NCBI GenBank assembly: GCA_016790635.1
Contig: JAEUOR010000047.1
Coordinates: 1-64,000 of the forward strand
Direction: 5' to 3'
Length of the DNA: 64,000 nt
Source of the DNA: Burkholderiales bacterium
Lineage (GTDB): Bacteria; Pseudomonadota; Gammaproteobacteria; Burkholderiales; JAEUOS01
This document shows, piece by piece, positions 30,630 to 39,405 of this stretch. A model generated the notes under the pieces. The model was not told where the DNA came from. It saw nothing but the letters and a program-made list of their open reading frames with translations, and did not search any database. The stretch's first letter is position 1. The number at the start of each line of letters is the position of its first letter. Made by a program: the position numbers and the translations under genes.

Positions 30630-31451
30630 ATGCAGGAATTTTTCGACAATCCGGTGGTTCAGGGGGGCGTGGCGCCGTTCGTGGTCGCGCTCGCAGTTGC
30701 CTTTGCGTTCTTCGCCGTGCGCCTGGGGGGGCTGGCGCTTGCCGCTGCCCTGGCGACGGCGGCTTACCTGCTTGGCGGCGTCGTGTTCCCGCCCGTGTCG
30801 GCCCAGCAAAAGGTTCTGGTCATCTCGTTGGCCATGCCCGTGGCGGGTGTGCTTGTCGATCTCGCCTTCAAGCCGGCGCGCAGCGCTGGTCCGTTGCTGG
30901 GCCTGGTCGTGGGCGCGCTGGCTCTTTGGGTAGGTATCAACGTGCTCAAGCAAAAGGAGCTGGCAGCCATGCTCGTCACCGGCGCCGGCCTGGTCGCGCT
31001 GGCCGGCTGGCAGACGGCTGCGCTATTCGCGCTGCGCGACCAGCCGATCCGTGCGGGTGCAGCGGCGTTGGCGCTCGGGCTGGGCATCGCGGTGTGCGCC
31101 TTGCTTTCGGCTTCCGGCTCCTATGCCTTGTACGGCGCTTCCATCGGCGCCGGCGCCGGCGCATTCCTGCTGGTGCAGGTGCTGCTTGGGCGCAGCATCG
31201 CCGCCGGCGCCACCTTCACGCTCGTCGCCGGCGCCGCGTGCGGGCTCCTGCTCACGGGTGCCGTGCTGGCGTCGCCGTTGCCGTGGTACGCGGCGGCACT
31301 GCTGGCGCTGATTCCTGCCGTGGTGCGGCTGCCGTTGCCGCAGGGCGGCGTGTGGCTGCAAGCGATTGCCGCTTGCGCCTACGCGGGAATAGCCGCCCTT
31401 GCCGCCTGTTTGCTGGCCTGGCCTGAGGTGCAACAGCGTCTGGGCCTTTGA
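30630..31451 (+). CDS. Polytopic membrane protein of unknown function
   Basis: A 273-residue, very hydrophobic protein with roughly eight or nine predicted helices, rich in Ala, Leu, Val and Gly. It begins MQEFFDNPVVQGGVAPFVVAL, which recalls a conserved hypothetical membrane family of betaproteobacteria, but I cannot name a function. No obvious charged or catalytic motifs lie in the helices. It probably forms a unit with the upstream exported protein and perhaps yceI. Confidence 0.75.
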   Translation: MQEFFDNPVVQGGVAPFVVALAVAFAFFAVRLGGLALAAALATAAYLLGGVVFPPVSAQQKVLVISLAMPVAGVLVDLAFKPARSAGPLLGLVVGALALWVGINVLKQKELAAMLVTGAGLVALAGWQTAALFALRDQPIRAGAAALALGLGIAVCALLSASGSYALYGASIGAGAGAFLLVQVLLGRSIAAGATFTLVAGAACGLLLTGAVLASPLPWYAAALLALIPAVVRLPLPQGGVWLQAIAACAYAGIAALAACLLAWPEVQQRLGL

Positions 31452-31475
31452 TTTTTCAACCCGAAGGAGTCATGA

Positions 31476-32063
31476 ATGAGAATGGCAATCATCGGCGCGC
31501 TCGCGCTGACCCTCCCGCTGGCTGTCGCTGCTGCGCCGGAAAGCTACACGATCGATCCGACCCACACCTTCATGTACTGGGAGGTCGATCACCTCGGTGT
31601 CTCCATGCAGCGTGGGCGGTTCGACCGCACCAGCGGGAAATTCACGCTCGACCGCGTCGCCAAGACCGGCGGGGTTGACCTGACCGTGGAGACCGCATCG
31701 CTGTCTTCCGGGGACAACGTCAAGGGCAGTCGCCCGCGCACGCTCGACGAGCATCTGCGTAACGCCGACTTCTTCAACGTTCCCGAGTTTCCGCGCATGA
31801 CTTTCAAGTCCACCGCGGTGCGCTTTACCGGCGACAACCCGGTCGAGATTTCCGGCCAGCTCACACTCCTGGGCGTCACCAAGCCGCTGACGCTTCGGGT
31901 CGAGCGTTGGGTCTGCAAGGACAACCCCATGAACAAGCGGCCGATGTGCGGCGGCAACGCTACGGCGACCTTGAAGCGCACGGACTGGGGCATGAAGTTC
32001 GGCGTGCCGGCCATCGGCGACGAGGTGCGGCTGTGGGTCGCGATGGAAGGGTACAAGGACTAG
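31476..32063 (+). CDS. Exported YceI-family protein
   Basis: A 195-residue periplasmic lipocalin-like protein. The signal peptide (1-19, ending AAA) is followed by YTIDPTHTFMYWEVDHLGVS, the YceI start motif; HLRNADFFNVPEFPRMTFKS and GQLTLLGVTKPLTLRV are also diagnostic. YceI proteins bind isoprenoid or amphiphilic ligands. Two Cys (WVCKDNPMNKRPMCGG) may form a disulfide. AAGGAG precedes the ATG. Confidence 0.93.
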   Translation: MRMAIIGALALTLPLAVAAAPESYTIDPTHTFMYWEVDHLGVSMQRGRFDRTSGKFTLDRVAKTGGVDLTVETASLSSGDNVKGSRPRTLDEHLRNADFFNVPEFPRMTFKSTAVRFTGDNPVEISGQLTLLGVTKPLTLRVERWVCKDNPMNKRPMCGGNATATLKRTDWGMKFGVPAIGDEVRLWVAMEGYKD

Positions 32064-32096
32064 GCAGCGACTTGTCTCTCCCGCAGGCACGCATGT

Positions 32097-33014
32097 TCAA
32101 AACAGGTACTTGGCGCGGCGTGCAGCCGGTCGGCAGGCCAAGCCCAATGCCAAGGCGAGCAGCCATATCGATCCGGGCTCCGGCACGCCGTTGGGGCCGC
32201 CGGAGCCTGCGAGCGTGATCGCGAAGCGGCTGCCATCGTCCCATTCGAGGTAGGCATTTGCGACGGAAGGCAAGGAAAAAGCTTGCAGCGAACGGCCGCT
32301 CGGCAGCGGCTGGGTGTCGTCTGCGAAGTAAATCGGATCCGGCAATGTCACCGAGGCGAGGTAGGCCGATATCGACATCATCGCATTGAGCCCGGCGCCG
32401 TCGATGGTTTCCGTGACCCAGCCACGGGTACCGTCGGAGGCTGTACCGGACACCGACAGTTCCGTCGGGACGGACAGATCGAAGCGCTGGCCGCAGAACG
32501 ACTGTCCGCGGGTATTGCCGTTGCACTGCACGATGCTGTCGGGATTGCCCAGGCTGCCCTGGAAATTCTGCACCACCAGGTTGCCGAACATCGAATAGCT
32601 GCCGCCGGACGGGAAAGGAAGGCCTGCCTCGACGAACGCTGACCAGCCCCACGATGCTTCCGTCGCCAGGAAGCTGTAGGTGCCCTGCACCATGAAGTTG
32701 AAGGTCAAGGGGGCGTTGGCGGTGATGCCGTGAACCGTGAAATCGGCGCGGTTGTGCGCGTAGCTGGGAATTCGGACGGTGCTGGTCGTGCCTTCGATCG
32801 AAACAGCGCCGATGTTCGACTGCGCGGTGACACTGCCATTGGTTTGACTGGCGTCGTGCACCCCGATTGTGCGGCCGTTGAAGCCCGATTCGGCGCCGGC
32901 CCAGGCGATCGGAACCGCCTGCGCGGCCGGGACCCACGCCGCCAGCGAGGCGCTTGCTACGATGGTGGCACAGGCCAACGGGTGCCATACGAATCTTGAT
33001 TCCTGCGAGTCCAT
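32097..33014 (-). CDS. PEP-CTERM sorting domain protein
   Basis: A 305-residue exported protein. It has a signal peptide (ending about AAQA at residue 33), then a beta-rich body of no recognised family, then a C-terminal PEP-CTERM tag: VPEPGSI, a hydrophobic helix (WLLALALGLAC) and an Arg-rich tail. Such proteins are cut and exported by an exosortase. The ATG at 33014 follows AAGGACC; upstream residues look non-coding. It is divergent from a LuxR-like regulator. Confidence 0.85.
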   Translation of the reverse strand: MDSQESRFVWHPLACATIVASASLAAWVPAAQAVPIAWAGAESGFNGRTIGVHDASQTNGSVTAQSNIGAVSIEGTTSTVRIPSYAHNRADFTVHGITANAPLTFNFMVQGTYSFLATEASWGWSAFVEAGLPFPSGGSYSMFGNLVVQNFQGSLGNPDSIVQCNGNTRGQSFCGQRFDLSVPTELSVSGTASDGTRGWVTETIDGAGLNAMMSISAYLASVTLPDPIYFADDTQPLPSGRSLQAFSLPSVANAYLEWDDGSRFAITLAGSGGPNGVPEPGSIWLLALALGLACRPAARRAKYLF

Positions 33015-33195
33015 TTTTTGGTCCTTGTGTTGGGAAACGCATTGCCGGATGCCGAGATCGGCCATGCTCGAAAACGAAAACTTTTCATAAATTACGGCCG
33101 CCACGCGCGCCGCGCATCATCCAGGTGGATGAAATGTTCGATTCGCCGGCTAACATGCCCGGGCTTCACTGACTACCGAATAGATATCGATAAGC

Positions 33196-34350
33196 ATGCG
33201 CCCCGCCACGTCGCCCGCCCACTTGCTGCAGCCGGACTTCCTGCGTCTCCTGTATGAGGATGCGAGCAGCGGAACCGGATTCGATCGGGCCTTGGTGCAA
33301 GTCGCCGAGGGTTTCCATGCGCGTGTCGCCCACTTGCTGGCGCTGGATGGAGTGAGCGGTGCGCCGACCTGGGGCCTGTTGGCCGATCTCAGCGGCAGCG
33401 CGCTAGCCGAGGCTGCCCGACAGTATGAACAGCACCACTGGCGCCACGACCCGCGCCGCAGGGCCCTCAAGCTGCTGCGCCCGGGGCTGGCGGTGCGCTG
33501 CCAGCACCTGATCGATGAGCGCGAAGTGCGTGGAAGCGAATTCTTTCAGGACTACTTCTTGCCCATCGACCTGCGCTGGACCTTGATAGGCCGGTTGCCG
33601 CAGGCGGTTGGTGCGTCGGAATCAGTCGACCTCGCTCTGGTACGCGACCCGCGCCGTGCCGGCTTTGACGACCGGGAGAAAACCTCGCTCGAGCAACTCT
33701 TGCCGCATCTCGAGGTCGCGCTCGGATTGCAAAGGCGCATCGCTCGCGCGCAGACCGGCGAGCGCGCCTTCATGGAATCAGGGCAGGGATTGGTCGTGTT
33801 CGACGCGCGACTCGATGTCGTCGGAAGCACGCCAGGCACCGCAGAAGCGCTCGGCCGCTACGCGGGCAGTCTGCGTTTCAGTCCCGACACTGGCCGACGC
33901 GGCCAGCGTCCGCTGGCCCGGGCGCTGCGCGACTGTCTGGTCGATGGAATCGCCCGCCATCTGTCCCTCCGGGTGGGCGGTGGCGCGGCACGCGATGGCG
34001 CGGCTGAAACCGTGTGGCTGAGCGTGACGCGGAGACGGGCATCCACCGGCGGGTACGAAGTGGTTTTGCTGGTGCGTTGGCCGGCCCGGGGTCGGCTCCC
34101 GGATTTGCCCATGCTGATGGGGTGGCTGAATCTGACTCGCGTCGAAGCCGAGCTCGGGCTGGCACTGCTGCACGGGCAGACACCGCGCCAGATGTGGCAG
34201 GCGCGCAAACGCTCCGCGGCGACCATCCGTAGCCAGCTTCGATCCTTGTACGCCAAAGCGAATGTGGCGGGTCAGGTCGAGTTTGTCCGACTCGTCGGCG
34301 GATTGGGGAAGAATGGTGCCGCGATGGAGGGCGAAGGTTCCGGCAGGTGA
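33196..34350 (+). CDS. LuxR-like helix-turn-helix transcriptional regulator
   Basis: A 384-residue cytoplasmic protein. Residues 1-190 look like an unassigned sensory domain, the middle (about 195-295) resembles a PAS-like region, and the C-terminus (about 310-370) is a diverged LuxR-type helix-turn-helix: LNLTRVEAELGLALLHGQTPRQ, then RSAATIRSQLRSLYAKANVAG. No receiver domain is present. It is divergent from the PEP-CTERM gene across 181 bases and could regulate it. Its 3' end lies next to a racemase remnant. Confidence 0.78.
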   Translation: MRPATSPAHLLQPDFLRLLYEDASSGTGFDRALVQVAEGFHARVAHLLALDGVSGAPTWGLLADLSGSALAEAARQYEQHHWRHDPRRRALKLLRPGLAVRCQHLIDEREVRGSEFFQDYFLPIDLRWTLIGRLPQAVGASESVDLALVRDPRRAGFDDREKTSLEQLLPHLEVALGLQRRIARAQTGERAFMESGQGLVVFDARLDVVGSTPGTAEALGRYAGSLRFSPDTGRRGQRPLARALRDCLVDGIARHLSLRVGGGAARDGAAETVWLSVTRRRASTGGYEVVLLVRWPARGRLPDLPMLMGWLNLTRVEAELGLALLHGQTPRQMWQARKRSAATIRSQLRSLYAKANVAGQVEFVRLVGGLGKNGAAMEGEGSGR

Positions 34351-34399
34351 TCGCGCGCCACACCTTGATCTTGCAGGCGCTTCGCCCGACACATACCGT

Positions 34400-34836
34400 A
34401 CTGTCACGCAGGCCGCGCCGGCAGCGACGTTGCGCGTGCGTTCGTCGTAGAGAAACTTCATCGACGGCGGCCACACCGTCACGATGGAGTAGCGGCGTCC
34501 GCCCGAGGCCGCGATCGACATCGCGTTCTCCCCGGCGTCGATGACCGGTATCGAGACAGCCGCATGCATCGCCTCGATGCCATAGTCGGCGTAGGTATTG
34601 ATGAACAAAGCGGCGCATCCGTCCGCCTCGGCGCGCTGCGCCATGTCGACGTAGGCCAGGTCCACTGCCAGGCGGTCGTAGGGATTGCCGGCGAAGGCAG
34701 CCAGGCGCGGGGTGTAGAGCACCGGGGTCGTGTCCCTGTCGCCAAGCGCGGCCAGGTGCGCCGGCATGACCGATGTGCGGGTGCCGCTGCCGAGGACGGC
34801 GATCTGAAGGGGGACAGCACACTGTGTTGCGTTCAC
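34400..34836 (-). pseudogene. Truncated Asp/Glu (hydantoin-type) racemase
   Basis: From a GTG with GGAGAG upstream, about 145 residues resemble the N-terminal part of an aspartate/glutamate/hydantoin racemase: AVLGSGTRTSVMPAHLAAL, the first catalytic-loop region FINTYADYGIEAM, and GRRYSIVTVWPPSMKFLYDERT. Similarity stops near 34400. The C-terminal half, which carries the second catalytic cysteine, is missing. The frame stays open only because it runs antisense to the neighbouring regulator. The first catalytic Cys also seems replaced (INTY). It is divergent from the carbamoylase gene. With 34351-34399 and 34837-34958 it fills the longest gene-free stretch here. Confidence 0.7.
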
Positions 34837-34958
34837 GGCGATCTCTCCTGGGAGCCTGGTGCCGAGTGGCTGCATTCATTTTCCCGCACCGACGTCAGCA
34901 TGGCATCACTTCACTTTATAGTCACGACTTCGAACGCAAGTGCGCTGCGAGGTTCCGC

Positions 34959-36206
34959 GTGAATCAACCCCTCGACCCCAAGACCTTCACCATCAACGCC
35001 GACCGCCTCTGGTCGTCCCTCATGGACATGGCCAGGATCGGCGCCACGCCCAAGGGCGGCGTCCGGCGCATCGCCCTCACACCCGAGGACAAGGCGGGGC
35101 GCGACCAGTTCGTCGCCTGGTGCAGGGCGGCGGGGCTAGCCGTCAAGGTGGATCGGATGGGCAACATCTTCGCGCGTCGCGCCGGCACCGACCCCGATGC
35201 CGCGCCGGTCATGAGCGGCAGCCATCTCGACACCCAGCCGTCCGGCGGGCGTTTCGACGGGTGCTACGGGGTCATGGCGGCGCTGGAAGTGTGCCGCTCG
35301 CTGGATGACTACGGCATCCGCACGCGCGCGCCCATCGAGGTGGCGGTGTGGACCAACGAGGAGGGCACTCGGTTCACGCCGGTCATGGAAGGCTCGGGGG
35401 TATTCGCCGGCAAGTTCACCCTCGAACATGCTCGCGCGCAAAAGGATGTGGACGGCATCAGCATGGGCGACGCGCTGGATTCGATCGGCTACGCCGGCGA
35501 CGCGCCGATCGGACACCCGGTGGCGGCTTACTTCGAGGCACATATCGAGCAGGGGCCGGTACTGGAGGCGGCCGGCATCGTTATTGGGGAAGTCACCGGC
35601 GGGCTGGGCCAGCGCTGGTTCAACCTGACCGTCACCGGCATGGAGGCCCACGCCGGGCCGACGCCGATGCGCCTGCGGCGCGACGCATTGCAGGGCGCGA
35701 CCTCGATCATGCAGGCCATCGATGCGCTGGGGCGCACCTCGCCCGACACGCGCGCGACGGTGGGGTATGTGAAAGTCGAGCCCAACTCGCGCAATGTGAT
35801 TCCCGGGCGCGTGACCTTCAGCGCCGACTTGCGTGCCGCGACGCTGGCAGAACTGGCGACGCTGGAGGCCGGCATGCGCGAGGCCGCGACACGCATCTGC
35901 CGCGAACGCGCACTCGAAATCGATATCGAGCAGACCGTGGAATTTCCGCCGACCCCGTTCGCGCCCGAGTGCCGCGCCGCGGTGCGCGACGCGGCCACGC
36001 GCCTGGGCTATGCGCAGATGCCGCTGGTCTCCGGCGCCGGGCACGACGCGATCTACCTCGCCTCGGTGTGCCCGGCGGGCATGATCTTCGTGCCCTGCAA
36101 GGACGGCATCAGCCACAACGAGATCGAGGACGCCCGTGCCGAGCATCTGGCCGCCGGCGCCAACGTGCTCTTGCACGCCATGCTCGAGCGCGCGGGAGTG
36201 GCGTAA
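34959..36206 (+). CDS. M20-family N-carbamoyl amino acid hydrolase / allantoate amidohydrolase
   Basis: A 415-residue zinc amidohydrolase of the hydantoinase/carbamoylase group. Metal ligands appear in SGSHLDTQPSGGRFDGCYG, TNEEGTRF, and FEAHIEQGPVLE; GAGHDAIYLA and HNEIED complete the site, and the lid domain has VTGMEAHAGPTPM. It cleaves the ureido group of N-carbamoyl amino acids or ureidoglycolate-like compounds. I start at the GTG at 34959, where homology begins and GAGG lies upstream. It is followed without a gap by a second M20 gene. Confidence 0.92.
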   Translation: MNQPLDPKTFTINADRLWSSLMDMARIGATPKGGVRRIALTPEDKAGRDQFVAWCRAAGLAVKVDRMGNIFARRAGTDPDAAPVMSGSHLDTQPSGGRFDGCYGVMAALEVCRSLDDYGIRTRAPIEVAVWTNEEGTRFTPVMEGSGVFAGKFTLEHARAQKDVDGISMGDALDSIGYAGDAPIGHPVAAYFEAHIEQGPVLEAAGIVIGEVTGGLGQRWFNLTVTGMEAHAGPTPMRLRRDALQGATSIMQAIDALGRTSPDTRATVGYVKVEPNSRNVIPGRVTFSADLRAATLAELATLEAGMREAATRICRERALEIDIEQTVEFPPTPFAPECRAAVRDAATRLGYAQMPLVSGAGHDAIYLASVCPAGMIFVPCKDGISHNEIEDARAEHLAAGANVLLHAMLERAGVA

Positions 36207-37502
36207 ATGGACGACCGCAGCACGCTCAAGACGCGGCTGGCCGCGGCCATTGCGGCGCGGCGCGGCGCCATGCTCGCCACCCTCAAGGCGGTGGTCGAGG
36301 CGCGCAGCTTCTCCGGTCACGAGGAAGCGGCGCAGGCGGTGATGCGCCGTGAACTGGAGGCCGCTGGCTTTGCGATCGAGTCGATCCCGGTGTTTCCGAC
36401 GGCCATGACGGGCAACCCGCTGTATTCGCCGGTGGTGAAGGAGTTGCACGGCTGTCACAACTTGCTGGCGCGCATGACAGCTGCGGGCAGCCAAGGACGT
36501 TCGCTCATGGTGAGCGGCCACGTCGATGTCGTCCCGACCGGACCGGAGGCGCTGTGGCAGACGCCTCCCTTTGCCACACGTACCGAGGACGGCTGGTTCT
36601 ATGGCCGCGGCGCCGGCGACATGAAGGGGGGGCTCGTCGCCGCCCTGACCGGGATTCGAGCCCTCGCCGACCTCGGGCTGCAACCCGCCGGCCCGCTCTG
36701 GTTCAACACCGTGGTCGAAGAGGAGTGCACCGGCAATGGCGCGCTGGCGACCGTCGAACACCTGAAGCAGCACGGCATCCGCATCGACGCCATGCTCGAC
36801 CCGGAACCCTTCGGCGAGTCGATCATGAGCGGCCAGGTCGGCACCGTGTGGGCGCAGTACATCCTCACCGGCCGGCCGGCGCACGCGATGGAGGCGCAAA
36901 AGGGCCTGAACCCGATCGAGGCGGCCATGCACGTGTGGCGGCGCCTGAAGGAGGTCGAGGCGCGCTGGAATCCGCCGCATGCGCTGCACCCGCTGTTCGG
37001 CGGCCATCCGCACCCGCTCAATTTCAACCTGGGCAAGATCGCCGGCGGCGAATGGGCTTCGTCCGTGCCGACCACCTGCCGGGTCGACTTTCGCTTCGGC
37101 ATCTATCCGGGCCGCGATCCGGCCGAGGCCAAGCGCGAGGTCGAGGCGGCGATCCGCGCCGCGGTGGCCGAACTGCCCGAGCCGCCGCGCTGCGAGGTGG
37201 GCTACGAAGGCTTTCACGCGCCGGGTTGCGTCGTCGACCTGGACGCTGCGCCGATGCGCCTGCTCGCCGCCTGCCACACCGAAGTCAACGGTTCGCCGCC
37301 ACCGAGCTATGCTGCCACCGGCACCACCGACGTGCGTCTCTTCCAGCTCGGCGCCGGCATTGCGTCCACCTGCTACGGCCCGCGCGCCCAGCGCATTCAT
37401 GCGCTCGACGAATGCGTCGAGATCGCCAGCATGGAGCGGGTGGCGCTGGTCTACGCCCTCTTCATCGCCGGGTGGTGCGGCGTCGAAGCAGCCGCGCCTT
37501 GA
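36207..37502 (+). CDS. M20-family peptidase/deacylase (ArgE/DapE group)
   Basis: A 431-residue zinc hydrolase. Metal-site motifs are VSGHVDVVPTGPEALW, FYGRGAGDMKGGLVAAL and VVEEECTGNGAL; a dimerisation domain with GRPAHAMEAQKGLNPIE follows. This group removes acyl or peptidyl groups from amino acids; the precise substrate is unknown. The ATG abuts the TAA of the carbamoylase gene, and its stop overlaps the next gene, so the three are one operon. Confidence 0.9.
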   Translation: MDDRSTLKTRLAAAIAARRGAMLATLKAVVEARSFSGHEEAAQAVMRRELEAAGFAIESIPVFPTAMTGNPLYSPVVKELHGCHNLLARMTAAGSQGRSLMVSGHVDVVPTGPEALWQTPPFATRTEDGWFYGRGAGDMKGGLVAALTGIRALADLGLQPAGPLWFNTVVEEECTGNGALATVEHLKQHGIRIDAMLDPEPFGESIMSGQVGTVWAQYILTGRPAHAMEAQKGLNPIEAAMHVWRRLKEVEARWNPPHALHPLFGGHPHPLNFNLGKIAGGEWASSVPTTCRVDFRFGIYPGRDPAEAKREVEAAIRAAVAELPEPPRCEVGYEGFHAPGCVVDLDAAPMRLLAACHTEVNGSPPPSYAATGTTDVRLFQLGAGIASTCYGPRAQRIHALDECVEIASMERVALVYALFIAGWCGVEAAAP

Positions 37503-38428
37503 GCGCAGTCGGCGCCGGGGCGTCGGCGCCGCGCTGGCGCACCTGGGTGGCACTGGCCGGCGGCGTGCTGATCGTCTCCACCGCGGCCATCCTGATCCGC
37601 GAGGCGCAGGCGGCCGGTGTCCCGTCGCTGGCCATCGCGGCCTGGCGCCTGGTCGGCGCGGCGCTGTTGCTGGCGCCGTTCGTGTTGGCGCTGCGGCGCG
37701 CGGAACTGGCGGCGCTGCCCGCCCGTGACCACTGGCTGGGCATGGCCTCGGGACTCTTCCTGGCGCTGCACTTCGCGACCTGGATCGCGTCGCTCGAATA
37801 CACCTCGGTTGCCAGCAGCGTCGCGCTGGTGACCACCAATCCGATCTGGATCGCGCTTTTCTCCTTCCTGGTCCTGCGCGAGCGACTGCCTGTGGCGCGC
37901 GTGATCGCGGTCGCCGTGGCGATCGCCGGCAGCCTGATCGTGCTGGTGGACGATGGCAGCAGCGCGGCGACGCATGCGCCGCGGCCTGCGCTTGGCAACG
38001 CGCTCGCCATCGGCGGTGCGCTTGCGGTGTGCGGTTACCTGCTGATCGGCCGGCGCTTGCGGGCGCACGTGTCTCTCCTGGCGTATGTCGGCATCGTCTA
38101 TGCCGTGGCAGGCGCGGCGCTCATCGTGGCTGCCTTGGCGAGCGGCGTTCCGCTGTGGGGCTACAGTGCCGGTGCCTGGATCCTGCTGGCGGCGCTGGCG
38201 CTCGGCCCGCAGCTGCTCGGGCACGGCGCGGTCAACTATGCGTTGAAGGAAGTGTCGCCCACGGTCATCGCGCTGGCGGTTTTGGGCGAACCGATCGGCG
38301 CGGCGCTCCTGGCATGGCTTCTGATGGGCGAAGGCATCGGCCCGGTGAAACTGTGCGGGCTGGCCCTGCTTCTGGCCGGAATTTTCTTGGCGGCAAGGAG
38401 CGAATCGCGCGCGCCGGCACCGGCGTGA
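37499..38428 (+). CDS. EamA/DMT-family transporter
   Basis: A 309-residue inner membrane protein with ten predicted helices in two EamA repeats, the drug/metabolite transporter architecture. Diagnostic pieces are AILIREAQAAGVPSLAIAAWR and LEYTSVASSVALVTTNPIW in the first repeat and VSPTVIALAVLGEPIGAALL in the second. It starts at a TTG overlapping the upstream stop (TTGA); there is no earlier ATG or GTG in a sensible place. Co-transcription with two amidohydrolases suggests export or uptake of an amino acid or its derivative. Confidence 0.9.
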   Translation: MSAVGAGASAPRWRTWVALAGGVLIVSTAAILIREAQAAGVPSLAIAAWRLVGAALLLAPFVLALRRAELAALPARDHWLGMASGLFLALHFATWIASLEYTSVASSVALVTTNPIWIALFSFLVLRERLPVARVIAVAVAIAGSLIVLVDDGSSAATHAPRPALGNALAIGGALAVCGYLLIGRRLRAHVSLLAYVGIVYAVAGAALIVAALASGVPLWGYSAGAWILLAALALGPQLLGHGAVNYALKEVSPTVIALAVLGEPIGAALLAWLLMGEGIGPVKLCGLALLLAGIFLAARSESRAPAPA

Positions 38429-38557
38429 ACGTGAACTGCGTCACGGATGGCGTGAAAAATCTTGTCACGCGGGCCTTCAGAGCCTGCCCGAGCCGGGTCA
38501 GCCCCCGGCGCGCATGGGACACTCACGGCTTCGCGTACCGTGACCTCCGCTCCGACC

Positions 38558-39382
38558 ATGTCCAAGACCCTGCGCAACCTTCTCTTCTGCACAGGCATCG
38601 GGTTCTGTCTTCCGGCTTTTGCCGCCCCCCAGGTTCTCTACGACATCAACCAGACTGGAAACCTTCCCACTGAGGCGGGCTGGCTGGCGGGAGGTTTTGC
38701 TTTCAGCAGTCAGACCCTGACGCCTCAAGGAGCGCAGGTCGCGCCCCTGCTGGCCGGAAACTCCACGCTGGGCGGCTATGCCAATCACACCTCGGTGATA
38801 TCGCTCTTTCCCCAATTGCAGGTCAGCAATGGCCCGCTGGTCAATGCGCTTTTCCCCGCGCTGGATCGGAATGCCGGCTTCGCGCTGAGTCTGGGTTTTC
38901 GCATCATCGAGGAGTCGCATTCCGGCAATCCGAACCGCGCCGGCTTTTCGGTGATCCTAGTCGGGCAGGACCTGAAGGGCATCGAGATCGGCTTCCAGAA
39001 CGACCGCATCTTTGCGCAGAACGACGGCGTGGCGCTGTTCACCGCCGGCGAGAACACGGTCGATCCGCTGTTCGTGGGACGGGCGTTCGCCGCGCACAAC
39101 CGCTGGGACTTGAACGTGCAGGGAACGAGCTACGCCCTGGTGCAGGGAGGAACGACCATCCTGTCCGGCGCGCTGCGCGACTATTCTTCGTACTCAGGCT
39201 TTGGGCAGGACGCCTACCGCACGCCCAATTTCGTCTTCTTCGGCGACAACACCACGTCCGCGCGCGGCGCCTTTCTGGTCGACTATGCGGCAATCACCGC
39301 GGTTCCGGAACCCGCTCCGTTCGCGCTCTTCATGGCCGGCGTGGCGCTCATCGCGGGGTTGCGCCGGGCGCGCGCGGCCTGA
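38558..39382 (+). CDS. PEP-CTERM sorting domain protein
   Basis: A 274-residue exported protein. The signal peptide (1-22, ending AFAA) precedes a beta-rich body with no named family. At the C-terminus lie VPEPAPF, a hydrophobic helix (ALFMAGVALIAGL) and RRARAA, a standard exosortase substrate tag. The start is the ATG at 38558, giving a normal signal peptide. It stands alone, in the same direction as the operon before it. Confidence 0.85.
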   Translation: MSKTLRNLLFCTGIGFCLPAFAAPQVLYDINQTGNLPTEAGWLAGGFAFSSQTLTPQGAQVAPLLAGNSTLGGYANHTSVISLFPQLQVSNGPLVNALFPALDRNAGFALSLGFRIIEESHSGNPNRAGFSVILVGQDLKGIEIGFQNDRIFAQNDGVALFTAGENTVDPLFVGRAFAAHNRWDLNVQGTSYALVQGGTTILSGALRDYSSYSGFGQDAYRTPNFVFFGDNTTSARGAFLVDYAAITAVPEPAPFALFMAGVALIAGLRRARAA

Positions 39383-39405
39383 GCGCCCGGATCGGCCGCC
39401 AGGCC

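Noticed and set aside
33040..33070. A TGGCCGATCTCGGCAT sequence before the first PEP-CTERM gene as a sigma-54 promoter
   Set aside because: The GG to GC spacing is nine rather than ten bases and the -12 part does not match, so it was not called.
33778..34399. Continuation of the racemase frame antisense to the LuxR-like regulator
   Set aside because: Similarity to racemases ends near 34400. The rest has the biased composition of an antisense shadow, so only the N-terminal remnant is reported.
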